A DNA stretch of 64,000 nucleotides, from assembly GCF_014197255.1 (NCBI RefSeq), contig NZ_JACIFE010000001.1, positions 186,001 through 250,000 of the forward strand, in the 5' to 3' direction. The position numbers and the translations under genes are program-made. Source of the DNA: Bartonella fuyuanensis. GTDB lineage: Bacteria > Pseudomonadota > Alphaproteobacteria > Rhizobiales > Rhizobiaceae. The notes under the pieces are model-generated. The model saw nothing but the letters and a program-made list of their open reading frames with translations. It was not told where the DNA came from and made no database searches. Position 1 is the first letter of the stretch. Each line of letters starts with the position of its first letter. Of this stretch, positions 48,766 through 59,015 are shown in pieces.

Positions 48766-51186
48766 TTAAAAAATCTTCTCTCCTTTGGGGAATGGGAAAA
48801 AACATTTAACTGTTGTTCCTTGTCCTGAACCTGTCAGAATTTCAACATGTCCACCATGTAATTCAACAAAACTTTTCACAAGGGAAAGACCAAGACCTGC
48901 TCCTGCACGCCCACCATGGTGTGAATGAGAAGAAAAACGTTTAAAAACACGATCAAGAATGTCTTTAGGGATGTCAGAGCCCTGATTGTGAACGCTAAAT
49001 ACAATGTTATTATCTTGTTCATCGACGCAAAACTCAATAGTACTTGCTTCTGTTGCAAAATTAATAGCATTACTCAATACATTCACAAAAATTTGATGCA
49101 AACGTTTTTCATCAGCAGAAATAGAGTTTAAGGAAGGAGAAATTTGTTGTAAAAGCGTAATATGGCGCCCATTAAGTCGATCTTCTACCCGTGCTACTGC
49201 TTGTATCATAGCATCGGCAATGTTAACCGGTTTTATATCTAGCTTCATAATGCCTGCATCAAGAGTGGCAAGATCAAGAATATCATTAACAATATTTAAA
49301 AGGGCTCCTGATTCTGAATGAATATACCCAAGATATTCTTGTTGGCGTTCATTGATAAAACCAAAAATTTGATCACGTAAAATGTCAGAAAATCCAATGA
49401 TATTGGTGAGAGGTGTACGCAATTCATAGGAAATATGTTGGACAAATTCATTACGCAAACGATCAGCACTTTCTAATGCTTCATTTTTTTCTTGAAGAGC
49501 ACGTGCAACATGGACAGTGTCTGTAACATTTGCAAAAGTAAGCATTGTTTGTCCATCGGGAAGAGGGACCAAAGTATAATCAATAATCATATTATTTTTA
49601 AGATCTATACGACCTGAATATGTTTCACGTTTTTCAGCAAAACCGGTAATAAATTTGGTAAACTGATCCCATTCTTTCCCCAAGGTTAAGGTTGAACAAT
49701 AGCTTTGTAACTGAGTAATATGGGTTCCTTCTACCAGTAAATTATAAGGAAGTGACCACAATTTTGATAAGGCGGGATTTGATAAACGAAGCCGTCCATC
49801 AGCACCAAAAACGACCACGCCTTCGGAAAGCTTATCAAGTGTTTCACCCTGTATTTTAATAAGTGTATTATAACGGCGTTCAAGATCAATTTTTTCTGTA
49901 AGGTTTTCATAAAGCCAGATAACACCTCCTTGTGGGTGAGGGTTAGAAATAACACGTACGGTACGCCCATCTGGAAGATTCCAAATTTGTTGATTTGATT
50001 CTGTTTGTTGATAGGCTTTAAAAAGTTCTTCTTTCCATGCGCGCCAGTCTGGGTGTTCAGCAATGAGCCCTTTTTCACGCAAGCGTTCAAGAAACAATGT
50101 ATGGCTTGGCTTACTTTCTAAAAATGAATTCTCCAACGGCCATAAAACTTTAAAAGCATGATTGCAGAATTTTAATTTTTGGTTTGTATCAAAAATGGCT
50201 ACAGCTGTTGAGATTTGGTCAAGTGTTTCACAATGGCTTTGAAGAATATATTTTAATTCATGAACAAGATTATCATAGGCACTGTCATCGCGTGCAAAAG
50301 CGGCCATCCCTTCAGCTGTTGTAATACGTGTGAGATAAAAACGGTGCCGTTCTCCATCAATAACGGTATGAACATGTTCTTGAAAAATTGTTTCTGTCTC
50401 ATCTGTTTTACGTTGTGTGTTTTCATTGAAAAGATCCGCCACTTCACCGTTGTTTTCACGAAAATTTGTCATCTCTCTAAAAGCGCGATTGATAAAACAA
50501 ACATTTCCCTCAGGATCTTTTATCCATACGGGCTCTTGAATAAGATCAAGAAGATTGCGCTGCATTCTGAGTTCAGTAAGAAGGCGTGCAGTTTCTTTCT
50601 GTAAACGAGCATTTTCACTCTGTTGTTTTGAGATATCTTGAAAACGAGCAATAGCGACAGTTCCTGCGATGATTCCTGTAACTTGTAGAAGCACATTATT
50701 TTTGGTGATGATAGAAAGTTCAAAAGGGTGATATTTACAACGTAGTTGAATCAATGCATCATTAAGTTCTCGCAGGGAATTTTCTTCAACCCAGAGCTCA
50801 AAGTGTTGAAAATCTTGTTGCTCGATTTCTATTTTTTGCAATATGGCAAGAGCACCAACGACACGGGGAAAGGCTATTGGATTTTCCCAAATAAGAAGGA
50901 ATTGCTCGGTTTCTTCTAGAAGCCATTCATAATATTTAAGTTTTTCAGAAAAATCTACCTGAATTATCTTCAGAGATTGCTGTGCAGATTTTTTTGCACA
51001 CATGATAACAGCCACGCATATGAGAAGTGAAGCGCAAGAAATTCCTCCACACAGTGCTAAAAACAACCATGGACCATTTGACACAGTGAAAGAAAATGGT
51101 AAATAATTCTCCGATGTTTGAGCAACGGTGCATGTTGGAGAAAAAAAGACAAAAAGACAAAATATATACCTATAAATTCGAATCAT
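48766..51186 (-). CDS. divL: DivL-type PAS sensor pseudo-histidine kinase (Tyr in place of phospho-His)
   Basis: About 806 aa. An N-terminal hydrophobic segment and a second membrane helix (about residues 40-65) are followed by several PAS-like domains, a DHp domain and an intact HATPase (VNVLSNAINFA, GAGLGLSLVKSFVELHGG). The expected SHELRTPL reads SYELRTPL: Tyr587 (codon 49426-49428) replaces the histidine. This substitution is the hallmark of DivL, which in Caulobacter modulates CckA and so CtrA. The start is uncertain: ATG 51186 gives a clean signal-like N-terminus, whereas GTG 51231 has a better ribosome binding site (AGGA). Confidence 0.85.
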   Translation of the reverse strand: MIRIYRYIFCLFVFFSPTCTVAQTSENYLPFSFTVSNGPWLFLALCGGISCASLLICVAVIMCAKKSAQQSLKIIQVDFSEKLKYYEWLLEETEQFLLIWENPIAFPRVVGALAILQKIEIEQQDFQHFELWVEENSLRELNDALIQLRCKYHPFELSIITKNNVLLQVTGIIAGTVAIARFQDISKQQSENARLQKETARLLTELRMQRNLLDLIQEPVWIKDPEGNVCFINRAFREMTNFRENNGEVADLFNENTQRKTDETETIFQEHVHTVIDGERHRFYLTRITTAEGMAAFARDDSAYDNLVHELKYILQSHCETLDQISTAVAIFDTNQKLKFCNHAFKVLWPLENSFLESKPSHTLFLERLREKGLIAEHPDWRAWKEELFKAYQQTESNQQIWNLPDGRTVRVISNPHPQGGVIWLYENLTEKIDLERRYNTLIKIQGETLDKLSEGVVVFGADGRLRLSNPALSKLWSLPYNLLVEGTHITQLQSYCSTLTLGKEWDQFTKFITGFAEKRETYSGRIDLKNNMIIDYTLVPLPDGQTMLTFANVTDTVHVARALQEKNEALESADRLRNEFVQHISYELRTPLTNIIGFSDILRDQIFGFINERQQEYLGYIHSESGALLNIVNDILDLATLDAGIMKLDIKPVNIADAMIQAVARVEDRLNGRHITLLQQISPSLNSISADEKRLHQIFVNVLSNAINFATEASTIEFCVDEQDNNIVFSVHNQGSDIPKDILDRVFKRFSSHSHHGGRAGAGLGLSLVKSFVELHGGHVEILTGSGQGTTVKCFFPFPKGEKIF

Positions 51187-51266
51187 TTTTTGAGCTTTTT
51201 CTTTGGGGTTACAGTCACCAAAGCTGAGCACGATATTTTTCCTTTTTTTAAACCCAAGGAAACATT

Positions 51267-52664
51267 TTAGTAGCGGTAATGGCTTGGTTTGTAAGGTCCT
51301 TGTGGTGTGACTCCAATATAAGCGGCTTGTTCTTCTGATAAAGCACTTAATTTTATTCCTAACTGATCAAGATGGAGACGTGCAACTTTTTCATCAAGGT
51401 GTTTAGGCAAAACAGTAATTTCATTTGTATAGTGTTCTGCACGAGTAAAAAGTTCAATTTGCGCTAAAACTTGATTAGTAAATGAGGCTGACATAATAAA
51501 AGAAGGGTGTCCCGTTGCATTACCGAGGTTTAACAAACGTCCTTCAGAGAGCAAAATAATGCGTTTTCCATCGGGAAAGGTGATCATATCAACTTGTGGT
51601 TTAATATTTGTCCACGGCAAATTTCTGAGGGTTGCGACTTGGATTTCATTATCAAAATGACCAATATTCCCAAGAATACACATATCTTTTACTTGTCGCA
51701 TATGATCTAAACGAACAACATCTTTATTACCTGTTGTTGTGATAATAATATCAGCACTGGAAGCCTCATCATCCAAATTAACAACTTCATAACCATCCAT
51801 AGCAGCTTGAAGAGCGCAAATAGGATCAATTTCTGTCACTTTAACACGAGCTCCCGCACCGGAAAGAGATGCTGCTGAACCTTTTCCTACATTCCCATAA
51901 CCGCAGACAATGGCAGTTCTACCAGCGATCATCATATCTGTTCCACGTCGAATACCATCAACCAATGATTCTCTGCACCCGTATTTATTATCAAACTTTG
52001 ATTTAGTGACGCTATCATTGACATTAATAACAGGAAAAGGAAGAAGTCCTTCTTTCTGTAATTGATAAAGGCGGTTTACACCTGTTGTAGTTTCTTCGCT
52101 TACACCTTTGATTGCTGCACGCTGTCGTGTAAAAAAACTTGGTGTTGCATCCATCCGCTTTTGGATTTGTTTGAAAAAAATTGCTTCTTCTTCTGTTTTA
52201 GGATGCGATAGGATATCTTTATTTTGTTCTGCAAAACTTCCCATTAAAATATAATTTGTGGCATCAGCTCCATCATCTAAAATAAGATTGGAAGGATTAC
52301 CATCAGGCCATTGGAAAATTGCATCTATATAAGCCCAATATTCTTCTAATGTTTCACCTTTAACTGCGAATACAGGAATACCAGTTGCGGCGATAGCTGC
52401 TGCTGCATGGTCTTGCGTAGAAAAAATATTGCTAGAGCTCCATCGTATATCAGCGCCAATAGCTTTTAATGTTTCAATTAAAACAGCTGTTTGAATTGTC
52501 ATGTGCAATGAACCAGAAATACGCGCTCCGCACAAGGGCTGACTGGAGGAAAACTCTTTGCGACAAGCCATCAAACCAGGCATTTCAGTTTCGGCAATGT
52601 CAAGTTCTTTACGACCGAAAGGGGCAAGTGCAATATCTCTGACAACAAAATCTTGAGCTGCCAT
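51267..52664 (-). CDS. ahcY: Adenosylhomocysteinase
   Basis: NAD-dependent hydrolase of S-adenosylhomocysteine, the by-product of the many methyltransferases. NAD site [10 protein letters not shown] at about 254-263, DDGADATNY for substrate, and the C-terminal KPSHYRY. 465 aa includes the ~40-residue insert typical of bacterial forms. AAAGGAAT precedes the ATG. No SAH riboswitch was recognised upstream. Confidence 0.96.
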   Translation of the reverse strand: MAAQDFVVRDIALAPFGRKELDIAETEMPGLMACRKEFSSSQPLCGARISGSLHMTIQTAVLIETLKAIGADIRWSSSNIFSTQDHAAAAIAATGIPVFAVKGETLEEYWAYIDAIFQWPDGNPSNLILDDGADATNYILMGSFAEQNKDILSHPKTEEEAIFFKQIQKRMDATPSFFTRQRAAIKGVSEETTTGVNRLYQLQKEGLLPFPVINVNDSVTKSKFDNKYGCRESLVDGIRRGTDMMIAGRTAIVCGYGNVGKGSAASLSGAGARVKVTEIDPICALQAAMDGYEVVNLDDEASSADIIITTTGNKDVVRLDHMRQVKDMCILGNIGHFDNEIQVATLRNLPWTNIKPQVDMITFPDGKRIILLSEGRLLNLGNATGHPSFIMSASFTNQVLAQIELFTRAEHYTNEITVLPKHLDEKVARLHLDQLGIKLSALSEEQAAYIGVTPQGPYKPSHYRY

Positions 52665-54199
52665 TCTTTATTCCTTTAAAATCAATTCTTCCAGGAGGAC
52701 GGTAGGAGAAATTAAAAAAAAATGCAAGATAAGAAGAAGACTTCTTTATGTGAAAAAAAATTAAAATTTTCATAAATTTGTGCAACAAATGCGCATTTAT
52801 AGATCTGAGTAATGATTTTTCTGACAGGCTAAACAATTTCAGGATAAGTTATGATTACATAAACAAAACTTATCAAAAAATTTTCATTTTTCAAAACGTC
52901 AAAAATTCTAATCAATCGTGTCAATGAGAGTAAAATTTAAGAAATATGTTTCAAATCTAATTGGAATTTTCTTTAAAGAGTGTCTTCTTGATAAGAAAAA
53001 ATATAATTATTTTGTAAAAAGCTAAAAACTTTGTTTAATAATTTTTTGTGTTTTTTATAATAAAGTTACACAAAAATCTATAATGGCATCATATCTTCTT
53101 TCGATATTCTCTCACCAAAAAGTATTTATATATTATCCTCAATTTGAGCTTTATGAATATGATGCAATGGATGCATAAAACACCTATAAAAAGTGAGAAA
53201 TGTTCCTAATATTATTTTTCTCAGTAATTGATAAAAAAGCCATGCTAATTCATACCAAGGATATGGTTGCTTTTATACAGTTATTTATTTCATAAGATCT
53301 ACCCTTTTAGTGTTGTCGTAAATTTCTTTCAGCTTTATATTTTTAAAAATATGATGCAAAAAAGCTATGCGATAACCTGTAAGGATGAGAAAATATAAAT
53401 CTAAATGTATTATGTCATTATTCTGCAAAGTGTCTGAAAAATCCAGAACTTTTTTCAATTTATAAGAGTTGGTATATTTTATGTGATGTCGTTTTCCTCA
53501 TAAAACTTTTGCTTTAATTGTTATTTGTAAACTAACATCTAACTGTAATGCAATTACATAGATAAAACAAATATTGAAACGATTGAAAGTGTTCTATAAG
53601 CACCCCCCACTTTCTATATAGCAGAGTAAGGCAGATAAGCATTACTTAATATATTTCAAGTAATCTATGAAATAAAACACAAGCTTTTAAAAAATACGAA
53701 GGCATAAAGGTGAAAACAAAGCTCTATCCGTTTCATCTAGTTTTACAATTTTTCAAAATCTCTAAGGAAATACCTTTTAAATAATAAAAATTGTACATGG
53801 CACCACAGTTTTTATATCGATTATTTTACTCACTCATATAGTTGTTGAAAAAGGCATTATTTCCTTTTTTAATCTCATTATTAAGCTTTTTAGCAAAATA
53901 ATATAATGCAAAGCTATCGGTTACCATTTTTATATTCAAAGAACCGTAATCCAGAAAAGGTTCTTCTGGGTTCTAATGTTGCATCTTCGCGTATATAAAG
54001 GTAGTTTATAAGATGCGTTTTTCTTTTATTTTCAAAGATCTTTCTCCAAATCCTATAGATGTGCGAGGAATCTTTTTTGTGAGACTGAATGAAGCATTTA
54101 AAATGCAAAAACATCATTCTATTTAAATTTAATACTCTAATTTTAAAACAGCTAATAATCAAAAATCAAATAACTAACTAATTTCTAAAAGCATTTATT
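52665..54199. other. Long spacer, ~1.5 kb
   Basis: Mostly A+T-rich and gene-free. It holds a half-site resembling the 30628 palindrome near 52867, and an unassigned 82-codon frame at 53914-54162 described separately. Confidence 0.5.
53914..54162 (-). CDS. Unrecognised small frame, doubtful
   Basis: 82 codons, Arg/Lys/Phe-rich, no domain recognised. Its last 25 residues (EDATLEPRRTFSGLRFF and on) are of more coding-like composition than the surrounding spacer, which hints at a gene remnant. There is no clear ribosome binding site. It precedes the NDUFA9-like gene's stop by under 40 bases on the same strand, so it could also be transcribed 3' tail. Confidence 0.2.
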   Translation of the reverse strand: MIISCFKIRVLNLNRMMFLHFKCFIQSHKKDSSHIYRIWRKIFENKRKTHLINYLYIREDATLEPRRTFSGLRFFEYKNGNR

Positions 54200-55198
54200 C
54201 TAGACTGATAAGTTTTGGGAAAATTGACCATGCCGACGAAATCGCCAGAGATAACTTGGCAAAACTGCAGTCATTGCTTTAGGAGTAATTCCTCCTCCTT
54301 CTAAAGTATATCCATTTTCAATAGCTTCTTGAGAAACAATATTGTCCATTTGCAAAAAGCGTATCTGATTGGTTGTTACAAGTGTTGGTACAAAAGGTAC
54401 TTTACCGATTGTTTCAAAAATTGCTCCAATCAATAGACTGATAGAAATAGGCATGGATAGCATTGTTTTTTTACGATGAATAATTTTAAGTATATTTTTA
54501 AGAACATTTTGGAAGGTGATAATCTGGGGTCCACCAAGATCATAGTTTTTTCCCCAAGCAACCTGTCCCTCTAAAGCACGCACAATAAATTCGGCAATGT
54601 CCCCAACATATACAGGTTGCAGTTTATTTTTCCCACCTCCAAAAAGAGGTATAATTGGTAGAAAACGTGATAAATCTGCTAAAGTATTAAAGAAACAATC
54701 TTCTGGTCCAAAAATAACAGATGGACGCAGTATAATTGCTTGAGGATACTTGTTATGAATGATTTGTTCACCCATAAACTTAATACGTGCATAAAGACAT
54801 GAAGTATTCTCGTTTGACACAAGTGTTGACATATAGATGAGTGGAATATCAGCTTTTGCTGTTAATTCAGCAACGTTATAAGTACCATCAATTTGTGTAT
54901 TTTTAAAATTTGATTGATTTGCTTGCTTCAAGCTACCAGGTAAAAACACTGCAGCATCAGCTCCAAGCAATGCGCGTGCAACAGAGGCACGATGCTTGAT
55001 ATCCGTTTTAAGCATTTGGGTTTGACCTACTTCTCCTATTTGGAGCATGTAATAAGCTTTTTGTGGACACCGAATAGCAATACGAACGCGATACCCCCGC
55101 TTAGTCAAAGTTTCAACGACATGTCGCCCTACAAAACCAGATCCGCCAAAAACAGTAATGATTTTAGGATGTTGATAAAGCGCACAATCAAGTTGCAT
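54200..55198 (-). CDS. NDUFA9-like NAD(P)-binding epimerase-family protein
   Basis: 332 aa of the atypical short-chain dehydrogenase type. Rossmann motif ITVFGGSGFVGRHVVETL at 14-31 binds NAD(P)H; the catalytic Tyr-x3-Lys is modified (YARIKFMGEQ), and YVGDIAEFIVRAL is present. In alphaproteobacteria and mitochondria such proteins are accessory complex I subunits. No nuo genes are in the window to test this. Confidence 0.82.
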   Translation of the reverse strand: MQLDCALYQHPKIITVFGGSGFVGRHVVETLTKRGYRVRIAIRCPQKAYYMLQIGEVGQTQMLKTDIKHRASVARALLGADAAVFLPGSLKQANQSNFKNTQIDGTYNVAELTAKADIPLIYMSTLVSNENTSCLYARIKFMGEQIIHNKYPQAIILRPSVIFGPEDCFFNTLADLSRFLPIIPLFGGGKNKLQPVYVGDIAEFIVRALEGQVAWGKNYDLGGPQIITFQNVLKNILKIIHRKKTMLSMPISISLLIGAIFETIGKVPFVPTLVTTNQIRFLQMDNIVSQEAIENGYTLEGGGITPKAMTAVLPSYLWRFRRHGQFSQNLSV

Positions 55199-55241
55199 GA
55201 TTAAAAAGTCTATCTTTCAAATAGTTAAAAACAACTAACTT

Positions 55242-56561
55242 CTAACACGGTGGTGTTTTATTGTCACGCAAAATATCTCCGGCAAGATAAAGGGAACCTC
55301 CAATAAGGACAATAGCCTCTTTATATTCCACCTTAATTTTATGCAAGGCATCTTGTAAGTGCGCTTGTGGAGTAGCCAAGATTCCTGCTTTTTGGGCTGA
55401 TTCAGCTAAGTTTGTTGGAGAGAGACAAGCATTGTTGTCAATCAGCGGTATCGTATATATTTTATCGACAAGGTTAGCTAAAGGATGAAAATAACCAACA
55501 GCATCTTTAGTCTTAAGCATGCCAGCAATCATAATAATGGGACGATCTGTTTTTTGTCTCCATTGTCTAAGCTCTGCCGCAATAACTTTTCCAGCAGCAG
55601 GATTGTGACCACCATCTAACCATAAATCAATATTAGGAAACAGTTGCTCAACCAACTGTCCTTGGGTAAGATGTTGCATACGTGCAGGCCAATAAATATT
55701 TTTTAAAGCGTCATTTATGGTTTGTTCTGAAAGTTGAAAACCTGCTTGATAGATTGCTTCAAGAGATGCACCAGCATTAGCAATTTGATGATCTCCAATA
55801 AGGTTAGGAAGTGAAAGATCCATGAGTCCTTGCTTGTTTTGAAAAACCATCCGTCCATGTTCTTTATAGCTTTGATAATCTTTATCAAATAGAGAATAAG
55901 ATGTTTTATTTTTATCGACAAGGGGTATTAAAGTATCAAGAGTTTCTTGATAATTTTGCTTTCCAATGACTACGGGAACGTTTGGTTTGATAATCCCCCC
56001 TTTTTGAAAAGCGATTTGAGCAATTGTGTTTCCAAGAAAAATCTCATGATCATAATCAATGGGCATAATAAGAGATACAGCTGGTTTGTTAATTACATTA
56101 GTAGCATCAAAACGTCCGCCTAATCCAACTTCTAAAATGATAACGTCAGCGGGATGTACACTAAACAGCATAAAGACAGCGGCTGTAAAAATTTCAAAAA
56201 TAGTAATTGGCTCTTGACGATTTATTTTTACAATTTCATGGATTGTTTCAGCCAATTGGCTTTCTGTAACAAGTTGACCACTTCCTTTTTGACCTAACCG
56301 ACAGCGTTCATTCCAGTTCACTAGATGAGGTGAGCTATAGACATGAACGCGGTAGCCTGCACTTTCCAAAAGAGCTCGGCAAATTGCTGAGGCAGATCCT
56401 TTGCCGTTTGTTCCAGCAATGTGAATAATAGGTGCAAGTTTTAAATGCGGATTACCAAGACGCTTTAAAAGGTGAACAACACGCTTTAAAGAAAGATCAA
56501 ATTTTTTCGGGTAGTTTTTTAGTAAATTATCTACAACCTTTTGTACTTGGCTTTGTTGCAT
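55242..56561 (-). CDS. folC: Bifunctional folylpolyglutamate synthase/dihydrofolate synthase
   Basis: Mur-ligase-like ATPase adding glutamate to dihydropteroate and folates. P-loop HIAGTNGKGSASAICRALL at 47-65, SPHLVNWNER, EVGLGGRFDATNV and LDGGHNP. 439 aa from the ATG at 56561, four bases after the accD stop; an upstream frame to 56633 would overlap accD and is rejected. Confidence 0.94.
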   Translation of the reverse strand: MQQSQVQKVVDNLLKNYPKKFDLSLKRVVHLLKRLGNPHLKLAPIIHIAGTNGKGSASAICRALLESAGYRVHVYSSPHLVNWNERCRLGQKGSGQLVTESQLAETIHEIVKINRQEPITIFEIFTAAVFMLFSVHPADVIILEVGLGGRFDATNVINKPAVSLIMPIDYDHEIFLGNTIAQIAFQKGGIIKPNVPVVIGKQNYQETLDTLIPLVDKNKTSYSLFDKDYQSYKEHGRMVFQNKQGLMDLSLPNLIGDHQIANAGASLEAIYQAGFQLSEQTINDALKNIYWPARMQHLTQGQLVEQLFPNIDLWLDGGHNPAAGKVIAAELRQWRQKTDRPIIMIAGMLKTKDAVGYFHPLANLVDKIYTIPLIDNNACLSPTNLAESAQKAGILATPQAHLQDALHKIKVEYKEAIVLIGGSLYLAGDILRDNKTPPC

Positions 56562-56565
56562 GAAT

Positions 56566-57486
56566 CTAAGCTGCTTTTGTTGTAGAAAGCGATGTTTGAG
56601 AATCTGTAGGGTATGGATCGGAAGGAGGAACAACGGCAGGGCATTTCATCATCAAGCGTAAAAGACGTGCAATAGTTGTTTTCATTTCTAAACGCGATAC
56701 AACCATATCAATCATACCATGTTCAAGCAGATACTCGCTGCTTTGAAAACCTTCTGGTAGGGTTTCGCGAATAGTTTGTTGAATTACACGTGGACCGGCA
56801 AAACCAATCATAGCACCGGGTTCGGCAATGTGAATATCGCCGAGCATGGCATAAGAAGCAGTAACACCACCGGTGGTTGGATTGGTTAGCACTACAATAT
56901 AAGGAAGTTTTACTTCTTTCAACATTTCAATCGCGACTGTTGTGCGGGGCATTTGCATTAATGAGAGTATTCCTTCTTGCATGCGCGCACCACCAGAAGC
57001 AGTAAAAAGAACCAAGGGGCATTTTTCGGCAATGGCAGTATCAAAAGCTTTTATAATAGCTTCTCCTGAAGCCATACCCAGTGATCCACCCATAAAGGCA
57101 AAATCTTGAACGGTTGCAATAATTGGTAATCCTTCAATTGTGCCACGTGCACTTAAAATATTGTCTTCAACACCTAGTTTAGAACGATATTCTTTTAATC
57201 GGTCAATGTAGCGTTTTTCGTCGCGAAACTTTAAAGGATCTGTTACAACTTTTGGATTTTCAAGAAGTGTATAAAGGCCATCATCAAAAAAATGCATGAG
57301 ACGATTTTTAGCACTGATACGCATATGATAACCGGAATTAGGAGCCACAAATTGATTGGCTTCCAAATCTTTATGAAAAATCATTTCACCACTAGTAGGA
57401 TCTTTAATCCATAAATTTTCTGGAATTTCACGGCGTCCTAATATAGAGTTAATCTTAGGACGAACATAATTTGTAATCCAGTTCAT
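56566..57486 (-). CDS. accD: Acetyl-CoA carboxylase carboxyltransferase beta subunit, zinc-ribbon cysteines lost
   Basis: 306 aa. The carboxyltransferase core ([64 protein letters not shown]) is complete. The N-terminal zinc ribbon aligns with E. coli AccD, but the four Cys are Asp29, Ser32, Ala48 and Ser51, so no zinc can bind. In Rhizobiales trpFBA commonly precede accD; no trp gene is next to it here. Confidence 0.95.
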   Translation of the reverse strand: MNWITNYVRPKINSILGRREIPENLWIKDPTSGEMIFHKDLEANQFVAPNSGYHMRISAKNRLMHFFDDGLYTLLENPKVVTDPLKFRDEKRYIDRLKEYRSKLGVEDNILSARGTIEGLPIIATVQDFAFMGGSLGMASGEAIIKAFDTAIAEKCPLVLFTASGGARMQEGILSLMQMPRTTVAIEMLKEVKLPYIVVLTNPTTGGVTASYAMLGDIHIAEPGAMIGFAGPRVIQQTIRETLPEGFQSSEYLLEHGMIDMVVSRLEMKTTIARLLRLMMKCPAVVPPSDPYPTDSQTSLSTTKAA

Positions 57487-58306
57487 CTTCCTAGCCTCCC
57501 TTTAAAAATATTATACATTTTTTGCACGATTTGAAAGAATATAAAACTTAAATAATTACATTTACTTTACTGGCTGAACAAACGAATCCGTTTAATGTTT
57601 TTATCAACCCACGTATAGCCCTAACTCCATCGTTTTTTATTTTTAATTATTCAAATGCCATAAAATCATATGCATGAAAAATATTTCTATAACAAATTTC
57701 TCTGGATTTTTAAGAACTAACATGTTTTTATTCTTTGACTTTGATGTTAAAGCTCACTTCTCGCGCTAGCTAACAACCGCCTTATTTTTTTAATAAAAAT
57801 GAACGTCTAATTAATCATTAATATCAACAGTTTTTAAGCAGAGAAATCTTATAATATAAAATGTTAACAAAACCACACTCATCCACTAAAGTTAATGGAT
57901 ATGATAACGTTATGTTACTGAAGCACCAATACCAGCACAATATTTTTTTAAAGGTTTTGTCAAAAGAGCTTTTCTTGATGTTTTGATAATGTCTTTTCAT
58001 GTAAAACAGCACATACTTAACGTTGCATATTCACCCGCTTGTTTAACAAAGAGCTTTCTCAAAGTATTCAAGCTCATTTTGTGTGGCGTCCGTGAATAGT
58101 ATTATATTCCCTTTTCTACGAATGGTATAAAATTCATTATGTCTGCATGTCCTCCATTTTTTCTGAAATAGAAGGTACAAACCAATACCATTTTATTTTT
58201 TCCAGTTTCCAATGTGACAACAATTCTTACATTTGAGAGAATTCATGAAAAGTATTTTACGCTTTTTCTGACTAGTAAGTTTTGTTAGGTTTAAAGCTAA
58301 GGAGCA
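57487..58306. other. Gene-free spacer upstream of accD
   Basis: 820 bp holding the accD promoter region and second-repeat copy 2 (58105-58280). No gene seen. Confidence 0.5.
58105..58280 (+). repeat. Second dispersed repeat, copy 2
   Basis: Matches 33545-33705 most strongly over ACATTTGAGAGAATTCATGA and the following AAAGTATTTT (58229-58258). No shared reading frame. Confidence 0.55.
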
Positions 58307-59015
58307 TTATTTTTGTGGGATGCTTGCTATGGTTTTGGGGAAAAGCATTTTATGTAAATGTGTCATAAAGGCGTTTGCAAAAAGTGGTGTTGCTAAATTA
58401 ATGATAGGAATAGAAACAAAAAGCGCGATCAATAATCCTGCTATGTGATGAGTTTGTAAGAAAGCATGTGCGTCTTGCTCTTTATCGAAAACGGTGAGAA
58501 GCAAACAGGGAATATCTATAATCAAGAAAATAACCATTGATAGTGTGAAAAGCGATCAAATTAATACTTGGTATGCAGAATAAAATAAAAGCAATTCCAT
58601 TGCCAATAAGGCTTAAAATAACAAATTAAAAAGAAATAATAAGCAAACGTTTAAATGACAGAGCTTGTCCAATCTGCCAGTTTGGATAATTTTCCTTTTC
58701 AATAATTTCAACGGCAGAGTCAATAAGAAAACTACCAATCATAGCTGTGATTGGTGCAATTAAAAAAGCCAACAAAAGAGCTACACCAATATTAAGGATG
58801 ATGAGCATGCTAAAACCCAACCACCCTGTCCAATTAGGGAATTCAGGAATAAATTGAGCAATCCAGGGTCCTAAATAAGACACAAAAAGTTAGTGTACGC
58901 ATGACCATAAAATAGCGAACATGAAGAAAGTAACGTCTAACGCTTTTAATATCATAATTCTGTATTGCAAGGCTAGAAGGTATTGTAAAGCACGATCGGC
59001 AGCAGTAAAAATCAT
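58307..59015 (-). pseudogene. Broken EI24/CysZ-like membrane protein gene
   Basis: The frame opens at ATG 59015 with MIFTAADRALQYLL, the typical EI24-family start, and continues through LGPWIAQFIPEFPNWTGWL, LLLAFLIAPITAMIGSFLID, NGYFLDYRYSLFA and LLIALFVSIPIINLATPLFA, giving several membrane helices over ~236 codons. It is broken by a stop codon at about 58893 (before LFVSYLGPW), a second TAA at about 58628 and a frameshift between about 58430 and 58510. EI24 relatives include the sulfate permease CysZ. All three lesions are visible directly. Confidence 0.8.

Noticed and set aside
52690-52760. Short frame after AGGAGG upstream of and divergent from ahcY
   Set aside because: 17 Lys-rich codons in poly-A sequence, no conservation evidence; probably chance.
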